NCBI GenBank assembly: GCA_020284085.1 | Contig: JACEVL010000671.1 | Span: forward strand, 1,456,001 to 1,520,000 | Length of the DNA: 64,000 nucleotides | Direction of reading: 5' to 3' | Source of the DNA: Aporrectodea caliginosa | Taxonomy: Eukaryota > Annelida > Clitellata > Crassiclitellata > Lumbricidae | Shown here: positions 36,995-48,200 of the stretch, in pieces | How the letters are laid out: each line of letters opens with the position of its first letter | Numbering within the stretch: position 1 is the first letter of the stretch | The notes under the pieces: generated by a model | The model's database searches: none | Told to the model about the DNA's origin: nothing | Seen by the model: only the letters and a program-made list of their open reading frames with translations | Made by a program: the position numbers and the translations under genes

Positions 36995-37330
36995 GCAAAT
37001 AAATCTCTAAATTTATTAACAACGACGGCAGATAAACGTCAAGCAAAATTTTATTTAAATGGCTAAATACAGATGTTTCAGCCTCGTCAATTCATTTTCA
37101 TACAACTTGTTTTTGAAACGTACAGCGTAATAATTAACATAATAGTTATAAATAAGTAAGTAGGCCTAATATGCTCGGGAGGAGAGTTCCTTGGTGGAGA
37201 CTATCAGCGTAAAATAACACTAAAAATAGCATCGCTTTTTAAATGCGTAACAACCCATCCTTCTGTTTTTTAAAATCTTTGATAGCCCAATGAGACATAG
37301 GCCTACAACGCAACTTAAAAACAATATCAT

Positions 37331-37409
37331 TGTCCACCGATGTTGAGATGTATTATGTCCGCCATGCAAACAAATCTCTAAATTTATTAACAACGACGGC
37401 AGATAAACG
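37331..37409 (-). pseudogene. Dead duplicate of KCTD3 exon 1
   Basis: 79 bp matching 36960-37038 with two mismatches, in the same orientation. It keeps the ATG and codons for [12 protein letters not shown] but then runs into TGA and lacks the exon 1 donor, so it cannot replace exon 1. One of the mismatches changes Val to Ile in LNVGG. Confidence 0.85.
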
Positions 37410-37635
37410 CCCGTGGCGCTTTGGATAACAGCTGGCACAGAGACCGAGAGGTACCGAGTTCGAGCCCCCGTTGGGCGGATTTGCTTTGTAGGCTGCTATT
37501 AGCGCCGTTGTATTACATGGCTGTCTGTTCTGTTAGTAGTTAAGATTTCAATTGCATAACTTGTAAATGTACAGCGCAGTGCGTTTGTCAGGCGCTTAAT
37601 AAAGAAAAAGATTATTATTATTATTATTATCATAA
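37410..37635 (+). repeat. tRNA-Arg-like SINE
   Basis: The head tggcgctttggataacagct resembles a tRNA A-box region and gagttcgagcccc resembles a B box. The tail is gcgcttaataaag plus (ATT)n. It abuts the duplicated exon 1. Confidence 0.6.
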
Positions 37636-37669
37636 CGATTATTTCAATATCAGATTCTATATTATGTAA

Positions 37670-38229
37670 CGCTGAAGCAGTGTGATTTTCGTTAACGATA
37701 ACGATAACGAAAATGTTCGTTAACGAAAATAAAATGACTTCGTTAACGATAACTATAACTATAACTAAAAAATATCATTAACTATAACTATAACTATAAC
37801 GAAAATAACACTAACGAAAATTCATCTTTATTTTCGTTAATACAAAAAAATAAAAATAGGAAGTGCAATATGGACGATTCGACATAAATGAGAACGGAAA
37901 ATGCGAAATTTTTATTGTGAAATTTGTCAGTTACTTTGGAAACTCGTGCATTCATGAAGCTGACTGTACCCATGCTTCAAAGGTTTTCATAGCTCTGAGT
38001 AAATTGTGAAACAGCGTATTAATACGCACAATTTTGCTTATAGACTTAATTATTGTAACTAAGTAGTAACTAAAATTAACTAAAATAAAAATCCATTAAC
38101 TATAACTATAACTATAACTAAAAAATAATACTAACTATAACTATAACTATAACTAAAATAAAAATCATTAACTATAACTATAACTATAACTAAAATAAAA
38201 TCTGTAAGGAAAATCACACTGCGCTGAAG
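37670..38229. mobile_element. Non-autonomous hAT-like element (544 bp) with 8-bp target duplication
   Basis: The element runs from 37678 to 38221 with inverted ends cagtgtgattttc and gaaaatcacactg. It is flanked by the exact 8-bp direct repeat cgctgaag (37670-37677 and 38222-38229), the duplication length of hAT transposases. The interior is made of cgttaacgataacg and (AACTAT)n. No coding capacity. Confidence 0.85.
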
Positions 38230-38676
38230 ACAATCGTAGGCTAACCATGTCTACGTTTTCTCTTTGTCTGAAGACAATCGTAACCATGTCGATCTAGGCC
38301 TACATGTAAATTCTTCTATTAGAAGACAATCGTAACTATATCTACGTTTACTCTTTGTCTGAAGACAATCGCAACCATCTACGTTTACTCTTTGTCTGAA
38401 GACAATCGCAACCATATCTACGTTTACTCTTTGTCTGAAGACAATCGTAACCATATCTACGTTTTCTCTTTGTCTGAAGACAATCGTAACCATATCTACG
38501 TTCTCTCTTTGTCTGAAGACAATCGTAACCATATCTACGTTTACTCTTTGTCTGAAGACAATCGCAACCATCTACGTTTACTCTTTGTCTGAAGACAATC
38601 GTAACCATATCTACGTTTTCTCTTTCTCTGAAGACAATCGTAACCATATGAAGGCTACGTTTAGGCCTACTCTTTG
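38230..38676. repeat. 39-bp minisatellite, left part
   Basis: Units carry tctgaagacaatcgtaacca and tatctacgttttctctttg. The array resumes at 41019 after the inserted element. The antisense frame rich in VFRQRENVD is a repeat product. Confidence 0.85.
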
Positions 38677-39376
38677 TCTATACGCATAGAACGAGTATGC
38701 GCATATTACGAATATTAAGATTTTTAGAAATTTACGAATATTGACGAATATTAAACTGGCCAACGAATATTAAATTTTTTGTTTTTTAATTCTTCAAAAT
38801 CCGGAAATAGTAGTAAAAAATTCAGTGCCAAAAACTAGGTAGGCCCTATTAGAACTAGAAGAAGAACAGTTACATGTTACAGTTACTCATCTTATATCAG
38901 TAACTTCACTTAGTCTATTGTTTGAAGTCTCAATAGGCGGATGCGGAATTCAAATTTGTGGCGCCCAAACGAACGACACCAATATTCCCTCCGCCCAAGA
39001 TTCCTCTACTGAGCGGGAGGATCTTGCCCTCAGTCGAACCTGGCGTATAATTAATCAAACTAAACGCATCATTTGAACTTCGGTATCGGAACATCAGTCA
39101 CCCAAACATAGCTTAATATTATATAGAATTACCGAGCCTGTGGGTTTCACCGCAGAGAGAGAAACAAGAGACAGACGGATAGAGAGGGAGAGAGATCGTA
39201 CATTTTCTGATTTCTTTCCCTCTCTGTCCGAGAGGGAGAGAAATCGTAGAGCGACAGACAGAGACAGACCGACAGAGAGGGAGATAGATAGCAGAGAGAC
39301 ACTGAGAGACAGACCGACAGAGAGAAGAGACATCGTAGAGAGACAGACAGAGACAGAGAGCAAAAAGACAGAGATC

Positions 39377-39443
<67 letters not shown>

Positions 39444-40826
39444 GGTTTTACAGAGTTCCTCAAGAGTAGGGAACGATTTGGGTAATTAAGCGTACCAGCT
39501 TACGGACCACGGCTCTTAGTACAGCGCCGCAAAACCACTGCACATATTCTTAAATTAGTACTCTTAAATTAGTTCGTAAAAAATACAGCCCGTAAAAACA
39601 AAGTTTTTTACTATATCCATCTAGTAACCTATAACGTGTACTCTGAAAATAATCCGCGTCCATTTTACGACATAGCGTGCGTTTAATGAGGCAGCGCGCC
39701 CGTTTTTGTTGCGGCCAATGGCAACGCTGGCCAATGGCAACGCTGCGTATCGGAAAAGGGATTCCCCGATTCGAAAATTTGAGTCCCCGATTCTATAAGC
39801 TTGCCTTTTTGGGGAGCTGAAATTTTGATGTAATGAAGTGTGTGCGAGGGGCGAGTCTATCTGCCAAGTTTCAGGACGATTGAATGATTGTAAGTGATCG
39901 AATTAGTCGTCGCAAGATTTGACTTTTTAGCCTGTGGCTCAAACATATATAGATATATTCAAGATTTCCGTAAGTTAAACTAGATGGATAATAAATACAG
40001 CCCGTAAAAACAAAGTTTTTTACTATATCCATCTACTATCCTATAATGCGTCTTACGAAGCAGTTACCTCTACAAATATATAGTCCGCGTTCATTTTACA
40101 ACATAGCTTGCGTTTAATCAGGCAGCGCACCGTTTTTGTTGCGGCCAATGACAACGCTGGCCAATGACAACGCTGCTTATCGGAAAAGGGGATTCCCCGA
40201 TTCGAAAATTTGAGTCCCCGATTCTATAAGCTAGCCTTTTTTGGGGGAGCTGAAATTTTTATAGAATGAAGTGTCTGCGAGGGCGAGTCTATCTGCCAAG
40301 TTTCAGGACGATTGAATGATTGTAAGTGATCGAATTAGTCGTCGCAAGATTTGACTTTTTAGCCTGTGGCTCAAACAAACAAACAAACAAACAAGATTTG
40401 CGTAAGTTAAAGTAGATGGATATAAAATACAGCCCGTAAAAACAAAGTTTTTACTATATCCATCTAGTATCCTATAATGCGTCTTATGAAGCAGTTACCT
40501 CTACAAATATATAGTCCGCGTTCATTTTACAACATAGCGTCCGTTTAATGAGGCAGCGCACCCGTATCTGTTGCGGCCAATGGCAACGCTGGCCAATCAC
40601 AACGCTCCGTATCGGAAAAGGGGATTCCCCGATTCGAAAAGTTTAGTCCCCGATTCTATAAGCTAGCCTTTTTAGGGGAGCTGAAATTTTGATAGAATGA
40701 AGTGTGTGCGAGGGCGAGTCTATATGCCAAGTTTCACGACGATTGAATGATTGTAAGTGATCGAACTAGTCGTCGCAAGATTTGACTTTTTAGCCTGTGG
40801 CTCAAACATTCAAACATTCAAACATT

Positions 40827-40862
<36 letters not shown>

Positions 40863-41018
40863 ATTCCCGCAAGTTAAAGTAGATGGATAAAAAGCGGAAA
40901 CAGTAACGTCATCAACGAATATTTACGAATATTTACGAATATTAAAATGTCCTAATATTCACGAATATTTACGAATATTAAAGCCTGAAGTCACGAATTC
41001 TCGTTCTATGTCTATACG
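38677..41018. mobile_element. 2.3-kb hAT-like element inserted in a minisatellite
   Basis: The element runs from 38685 to 41010 with 11-bp inverted ends catagaacgag and ctcgttctatg. It is flanked by the exact 8-bp repeat tctatacg (38677-38684 and 41011-41018). No transposase frame is visible. The inside holds a (GA)n tract (39140-39450), three direct ~400-460-bp units (39594-40889) and gaatatttacgaatatt repeats near the right end. Confidence 0.75.
39594..40889 (+). repeat. Three tandem units of about 400-460 bp
   Basis: Units at 39594-39995, 39996-40427 and 40428-40889. Each begins tacagcccgtaaaaacaaag and tatccatcta, contains a doubled ggccaatggcaacgct, and ends with cctgtggctcaaac, a microsatellite, and tagatggata. 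The microsatellite differs in each unit (AT-type, CAAA-type, CAAG-type). Confidence 0.85.
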
Positions 41019-41430
41019 TATTCTCTTTGTCAGAAGGCAATAGCAACCATAATTATTTACGTTTCACAATCGTAACCATATCTACGTTTTCGCTTTCTCT
41101 GAAGAGTGAAGACAATCGTAAGTTCGTAACCATGTCTACGCCTTCCCTGTGTCTGAAGACTATCGTAACCATGCCTACGTACGTTTTCTCTTTCTCTGAG
41201 GACAATCGTAACCATGTCTACATGTAAATTCTTCTATTAGAAGACAATCGAAACCATGCCTACGTTTTCTCTTTCTCTGAGGACAATCGTAACCATGTCT
41301 ACGTGTCAATTCTTCTATTAGAATTAAGACAATCGTAACCATGTTTACGTTTTTGCTTTGTCTGAAGATTAACTTAATCGTAAAAAATAGGGCAACGACT
41401 TCTCTATCTCTGAAGACAATCGTAACTCTT
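41019..41430. repeat. 39-bp minisatellite, right part
   Basis: Same family of units (gaagacaatcgtaaccatg, tctacgttttctctttctct) as 38230-38676, with more divergence and a recurrent attcttctattagaagacaa variant on both sides. Confidence 0.8.
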
Positions 41431-42002
41431 CGAAATATTAAAACGCTACACAAATGCCTAAAAACCTTTAAAAAAACCTCAACCACATTATTTAAAAAAC
41501 CTAAAATTTAGGTAATTATGAGGATGCTTTGTTAATTTCAATATCATCGTATTCTGGCCATTAATTCAACCGAAACTGACTCTACACTGACTTTCTACTA
41601 AGCGCCAGTTATTATGTTGGTTTATTACATTTTTGGACTCAAAAGAAATTTGTGGTGATTGCATCGAAGTTTCAGCACCGAAACATTTTTTTGCATAAGT
41701 ATAGCGCTAAACTATATCTCTACTACTTGGCCGTGGAGTACAATATGTAAACCCTGCATCGTTATATTTTACGAAGATTTCTTTGGCTACGATTAAAGTT
41801 GAGTCCTTCTTTCATTTGGCAACGACGACGAGAAGAGAAGGAAGAGTTCTCGTGAAATTTCCACTATAAAGCGGTAAGAATTGTGCCAGTTTTTCGACCA
41901 TTGAAACCCTAGTTGTGTGAAAGCATTTAAAATCGTGACTTATACGAAGTATGCTTGCAATGCAATGTGAGAAAACGCGATGCGAGCAAATGCGCATGGC
42001 TC

Positions 42003-42036
42003 CAATATGGCGGCGTTGCGAAGAAATATGGCGGTG
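42003..42036 (+). promoter_or_regulatory. Paired YY1-like motifs upstream of the SR-protein gene
   Basis: caatatggcggc at 42003-42014 and gaaatatggcgg at 42023-42034 both match the known YY1 core (ATGGCGG in an AA/CAAT context). They lie about 250 bp before the start codon. A typical housekeeping promoter arrangement; function is inferred. Confidence 0.35.
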
Positions 42037-42282
42037 GAGATTATTTTGTGATTGTGCGATGCATTCAATTGCAAACAGTTTTAGACAGTGTAAGATCTCT
42101 TCGTACATTTTAAATGATCTTCATGCATTATTGTAAGAGCAAAAAGTCTAGAATGTACTGAACGTTATAAGTTCAGCGTGTGGCTCAACGTTAAATGTTC
42201 AGCCATGTGCGTGGTCTGCCCTGGTCTCTCCTGAGATTGGATAAAATCTACGCCCCATGTATTTTGCGTTTACAGAAAGAAG

Positions 42283-45200
42283 ATGCCAGCAAGAGTCTAC
42301 ATTGGTAAACTGAGCGATTCTGCTCGCGAAGTAGACGTTGAGCGCTTCTTCAGAGATTATGGCCGCGTTCGCGACATTGTCATGAAAAATGGATATGGAT
42401 TTGTGGTAAGATCTACTGTCACTTTTCGTTATAAAATGTAAAAAATTACATGAAATTTGATTTACATTTAGTTGAGTAAGTTTTAGTGCCCAATAGCAGA
42501 GGATAAAATATTTTGACGTATTTTTGGCAAATGGCAATTTAATTACAAGTATATTAAACACTGATTGTAATTAGGTTGCTGACAAGAATTGTTCATAGTA
42601 AGTGCCAGTTATTCTGCAAGTAAAGAAAGTTGATCCAGAATAGTTAAATTAGGGGTGTCTAACCGTTTTTAATGGCGTGCCAGTGGCAGTGTTTTCCAGT
42701 AAGTGGCGGGCCAAGTTGCCGAAGGAGCCTGAGCAAAATGGGGAAAGGGATCTGGGAGGGGCTCGGTGAAGTTTTGTTAGAACTACTGTTTAGAAGTGTT
42801 TGTTTGAAATGGCAGAACTAAGGTTAGTTTAAATGTTGAAAGTGTAATGATGAACAATCTTTCGGGTCTGATGTGATGATGACACCATTTTCCAACGTGT
42901 ATTTAAAGCTGAACACCTTCAACAATTTGAACAATGGTTAAATTTATTTTTCGCAATTAATCGAAAGCAGCTTGTTATATTTGATAAGGGTCCCTGTTAT
43001 TATAGCCATTCAGCTCCATGTGAGATTTATGCTGTACAAATATTCTGCTTGTCATTAGGAATTTGAAGACGAACGTGATGCTGACGATGCAGTTTATGAT
43101 TTGAATGGAAAGGAACTGTGTGGAGAAAGGTAAGACAATACGAACCTTACAATTTTAAATCATTCTGTGTTTTTTTGTTCTATAAAAAATAAAATTGATA
43201 TGTTCCTAATTTGGTGCGATATCCTATGGCCAAGATAATTTCTGTGATTTTTAATAAATGTTTTGTTGCCTAATTCAGAAAGCTGAAGTTTTACTGAGCC
43301 CATAGTTAAAAGTTAGATTTGGAGGAAAATGCTGAGGGTCCTCTGGACTGAGAAGAGAACAAATGAACATATACTGGAAGAGATAGGACACTTAAGAGGA
43401 GAGATGACATTGAGACAAAGAGCGGCGAGACAAATAGTGATGTATTTTGGCCATGTGATGCGGGCGTGATGGCATGGAAAAGGAGATGATGAAAGGCGTG
43501 TGGGGAGGGAAGACGAGGAAGAGGACGACCAAGAAAGAGATGGATGGATGAGATACACGAGACTATGATGATGAACATTCGGAGCTGAGAGTGATATCTT
43601 AGAGATCGGAACACATGGAGAAGGCTGACTATGACGGTTGCTAGGATTCAGCGAATCGATGGCACAAGGTGATAGTTAAAACGCGTTTGTTTGAAAAGGC
43701 TGAACTAAGTTAAGTTTAAATGTTGAAGGTGTAATGATGAACAATCTTTCGGGTCTGCTGTGATGATGACATCATTTTCCAACGTGTATTTTCAGCTGAA
43801 CACCTTCAACAATTTTGAAAAAGCTTAACTAATTACTTTTACAATGCTAGTATTATAATGCCCAAGACATCAACGATGGTCGCTGAGTGAATTGCAATTC
43901 AACATCGTAGTTTTCCATTGGAAAGCAAAATCAAACAATAGGTATCTTTATCAGTCAATGATATTTCAGCATTGGGTTGATTTGCAAAAGTCATTTATGA
44001 ATGCTGTTTTGTCACCTTCTAACAGAGTGAAATTGGAGCATGCTCGAGGTACATCTCGCCGAGCGATCACCACCTCCTCACGAGCAAGGCCATCTTGGCT
44101 CGACAAGTAAGATTAACTTTGTTACTCGTATTCCTCTATGGTTAGCACGTAAATGATGTTTTCTCTATTAATAAATTTTAATAACTGGCATCTTACATGC
44201 ACGAAAAGATTTATGTTTTCTGCAAGCTTGGATGTGATGATGAAACTGCTTTCGGGTCTGAGTGAAATGATGATACATTTTCAACCCAACGTGTAAAACA
44301 TGCTGAACATCCAAGTGTTTGTGTACAAGCCATATCAATCGATGTGTTACTTTGTCTGACGTTTTTTGAACACCAAAACTAATAGTATAATGACATGAAC
44401 TGTAAGCACATAATGGTGATACATAAAGCACTGTATTTATGAGAACGTTATTGTTCTGTGTTGAAGAACATCTAAAAAAACTGGCATTCTTACATGCAGT
44501 AATACCATTCTATTCTGTTCACTTTGCTGTGTAGATAAAATGCCAGATATAAGCTGCCCTTATATTGCAATTTTCAGTAAAAGGAAACTGATATTAAGGA
44601 GATTCTAGGTCTACAAACAATGGGTGATCTTTACCTTTAAATGGTTATTCTGTGTTGAAGACCATCTATAAACTGGCATTCTTGCGTGTTTTAATACTGT
44701 TCTCTATTGTGTTCACTTGGCTGCGATGATGAAACCGCTTTCGGGTCCGATTGAAAATGACGACACAATTTTAACCCAACGTGTATAACAGACTGAGCAT
44801 CCAAGTGATTTTATATAATCCCAGTATCAAAATTGCAAAGTTCCTTCTGGGCCAAACTGTCTGATCTTGAAACAATGGAATTCTATTGTCACTATTGCAC
44901 ATTTATTAAGCGACACTAGTACACAGTAACTGTCTCGGGGAAGACCCGAACCCATACTCTGCACATTACAAGCGAGCACTCTAACCAATTGGCTACGGTG
45001 TTGCTTTAATGTGCCCTTGAGGATGGCTCTAGATTCAAAGTTCTGAAGGAGCTGAGTGAAAAAGTTATCCCTAAATTGGGCTAGTCTGTCACAAATCCTT
45101 TTCTCATACACTAGGGAACAATTTTGAAAAACTGTATTCATTCATTCATTCAGAGAATTTATAGAAACCTACACATAGGCGCTCCCAGCCCAGCCACGGC

Positions 45201-48200
45201 TAAAAAAGTGTATATATCTTTGTGTGCACAAGAGTGTATTTGTATTTACAATTTTTTGGCACTAGGTGATGGCAAGTGTAATAGCATAACATGTTACGAA
45301 AGTGTAACATAATGTAACAGTTCGGTGTAATGATGAGCCGTCTTTCGGGTCTGATGATTTGATGACACTTGTAATCCAACGTGTATGAAAGGCTGAACAC
45401 CAAAATGAGTAGATTTTTTTCTCAGTTTTCACGAGGTTCATGCACTGTATGATATCTGTACTGCTAAAGACTAACTTAAGTGTCACAGTGTAAACTTGAG
45501 AGCAAAATTACAATTTTTAGGCTCAAATTTCATCAGAGCCATCGATGAATATCAAGTTCATCAATCAAAGAACCATCAATCGGTGTTAATAAGTTAATCA
45601 GAAAGCCATCAATGAATGGCTATCAATTAATCGATCAAAGAGCCATCAGTGTTTGTCAATCATTTTAACACGTCTTACTTGTTGAAGACTAAAGGAAGCA
45701 GTACCACGAACTGTGAACATAACGTTGATGCCAAAGCACCTTCTGTAAATAAGGTCATCTTTTGAAAATGGTTTAGATTTGGAACTGTTTAGAACTGGGT
45801 GTGATGATGAGCCATCTTTCGGGACTGACGATTTGATGACATCCAAAATCCAACGTGTAATTTTGGCTGAACACCTAGGACTAGACTCTTGCTGTGTCCA
45901 TATGATCAACAGCTAATCAGAGCTGCAAATTATAATTATCTTACATGTAAACACATCAGAGGGCTAGTTGCCAAGAACTCTGCATTGTCATGAACTCTTG
46001 GTGCTATCTTTGAAGTAAATTTTAAATCATATTGCTTGACACGGTTGAGATAAGAGAAATCTTAGTCGTGGAAGAGACTTCTCGTAAATGACTCGAGTGT
46101 TTTTTCATTGCAGGTATGGACCTCCAGTAAGAACTGGCTACCGACTGACCGTGCAGAACTTGTCTTCCAGAGTCAGCTGGCAGGTAAGCAGTTCAAAAGA
46201 CTCTTAAGGATGGCTGGTGAATATGTGAGAAATGAGATTGTCTGGTTTAATTGGATGTTGAACTGTTGTTAGATCATGATGCTTTGCAAGTAATCATGTG
46301 AAGATACATTTGCTTTGACGCATCTTAAAGCCTTTGCTAATATAATTTCTCAGAAGCCGTAATAGTTTCAGCAATTTAAAATTAGTTAGTTCCATTTTGT
46401 CTATCATTTCATTAATTGAAAGTAAGTTTATCTTAAGTAAATATTGTTGATTTTATGGTACAAATTATTGCTAAGCTCAAAGTTACTTTGTTATCTCTTT
46501 ATTTAAGTCTTGTACAAGAACTGTAATTCTTTTTGAAGATCCGAAGTATGTTTATGTGCAGCGCTCTATTATAGTGTGGATGTTTTTATTTACAAATACT
46601 ATCTTAAATAAAGTTAACACGTTAATGTTGTCTTCATTAAGACCTGTTGATGATGATGATGATGATGAGACTGGATAAGATGGAAGCAGACGAAAGATGG
46701 AAGGAATCTGATGATGAAGCACACACTGCGCTCTCTGGTGTTGGCGCTGGCGAAGGACTGGTAGTGAACCTGAAGGATGGGCTGATGCTGCTGCTGCCTC
46801 TGCAGCTGTCTCTTCCCATCAGTTCCCTGATGGCTTTGATGTCAGACCGGATGCTGGATGTGGCCTTGACGTGCCCCGTAAGACCACCCGATGATGTCAC
46901 TTCGACGTCCACTTTGTGACCCCTCATGACGTGACCTCGACCTCTGATGTGCCCGAGACCCCAAGTCAGATGACGTGACCTCGACCTCTGATGTGCCCGA
47001 GACCCCAAGTCAGATGACGTGTTGATGATGTTGGTAATGGGCTCAGACGATGACTGGTGTCTCTCTGACGATTCTCGCTGGCTGGCTGACGAAGAGGGTT
47101 TCTAGTTACTGTACAGGGTTCGATAGAGGTAAACATTCTATAACATGGGGACTGGTATCTTGACCCTGGGACCTTAGTTGAAGTTGGGTTACAAATTGGT
47201 GTTTACAGATTAGAACAGGCTTTCCCAAGAACTACGTTGCATTCCTACAGTGTAATCTCAGAGTAAATGATTATAAAACTGCCATAGTAGTATTTAGATC
47301 AAATGCTTAGCTGTCTGAATTATCCCTTTCATACAATCGGTTGGTGTTGCACATGAAATGCAAGCCTTCTCTAAGCCAGTCACTTGTGTGAATGTGACTT
47401 GTGTACCAAAGAAATTCAGGGGACAATAAAGCTCAGGGATGAGACTGTTTACAGAGCTGTCGAGATGCAGGACGGCCATGGTTGCCTGTTATTGGTTTAA
47501 GTTTCTAAGCAGTGTGGTGTAGTTTGTTTTTGTGGCACCTAAGTTCCTGCTCGATTTTGACCAGGATTTGAAGGACTACATGAGACAAGCTGGAGAGGTG
47601 ACTTACGCAGATGCACACAAGGAACGGAAAAACGAAGGGTATGTACATGAGGAACAAATATTGCTTTTAAAATGGCTAGAACTGTAATTTGTGATATGAA
47701 ATTTTAATGTATAATTATTTGCATGCAGTACATTGAAGAAGTACTTTGAACAGAAAGTATGTCTTCAGAAGGTGTTAAAGCCAAGCTTTTGAATCTTATG
47801 CAGAATTTTAGCATGTTTCAATATCTATTGTTTTGAGTTCTTTGTATATCAGATCTCATATTGTTCAACTGTTAGTCACTGATTATGTTTAACCAAGGTT
47901 TCAGGATCTTCAGCAAACTATTTGCAGATTCACACTTTTGATGTATGATGTTGTTCTGATATAGCTAACAGAAGGTGCTATATAAATGGTGCATTACAGT
48001 AAAGTAAATCTAATTGGATATCTACAACAGGGAAGTAGGATGACATAGAGACTGTTTCAAAATCGGGTGTTATGATGAGCCCTCTTTCGGGTCTGATGAT
48101 TTGATGACACTTCAAATCCAACGTGTATGAAAGGCTGAACACCGTTTGCTACTGATAGTTACCTAGCTGTGAACGAATCAGAAGGGCTAGGCAAATTTTT

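Noticed and set aside
38251..38647. - strand frame with repeated VFRQRENVD
   Set aside because: Translation of the 39-bp minisatellite; frame is kept only because the unit is a multiple of three.
47018..47075. Possible eighth C/D snoRNA in SR gene intron 4
   Set aside because: TGATGATG and CTGA boxes are present, but there is no CTTTCGGG guide, no conserved ccaacgtgta and no terminal stem.
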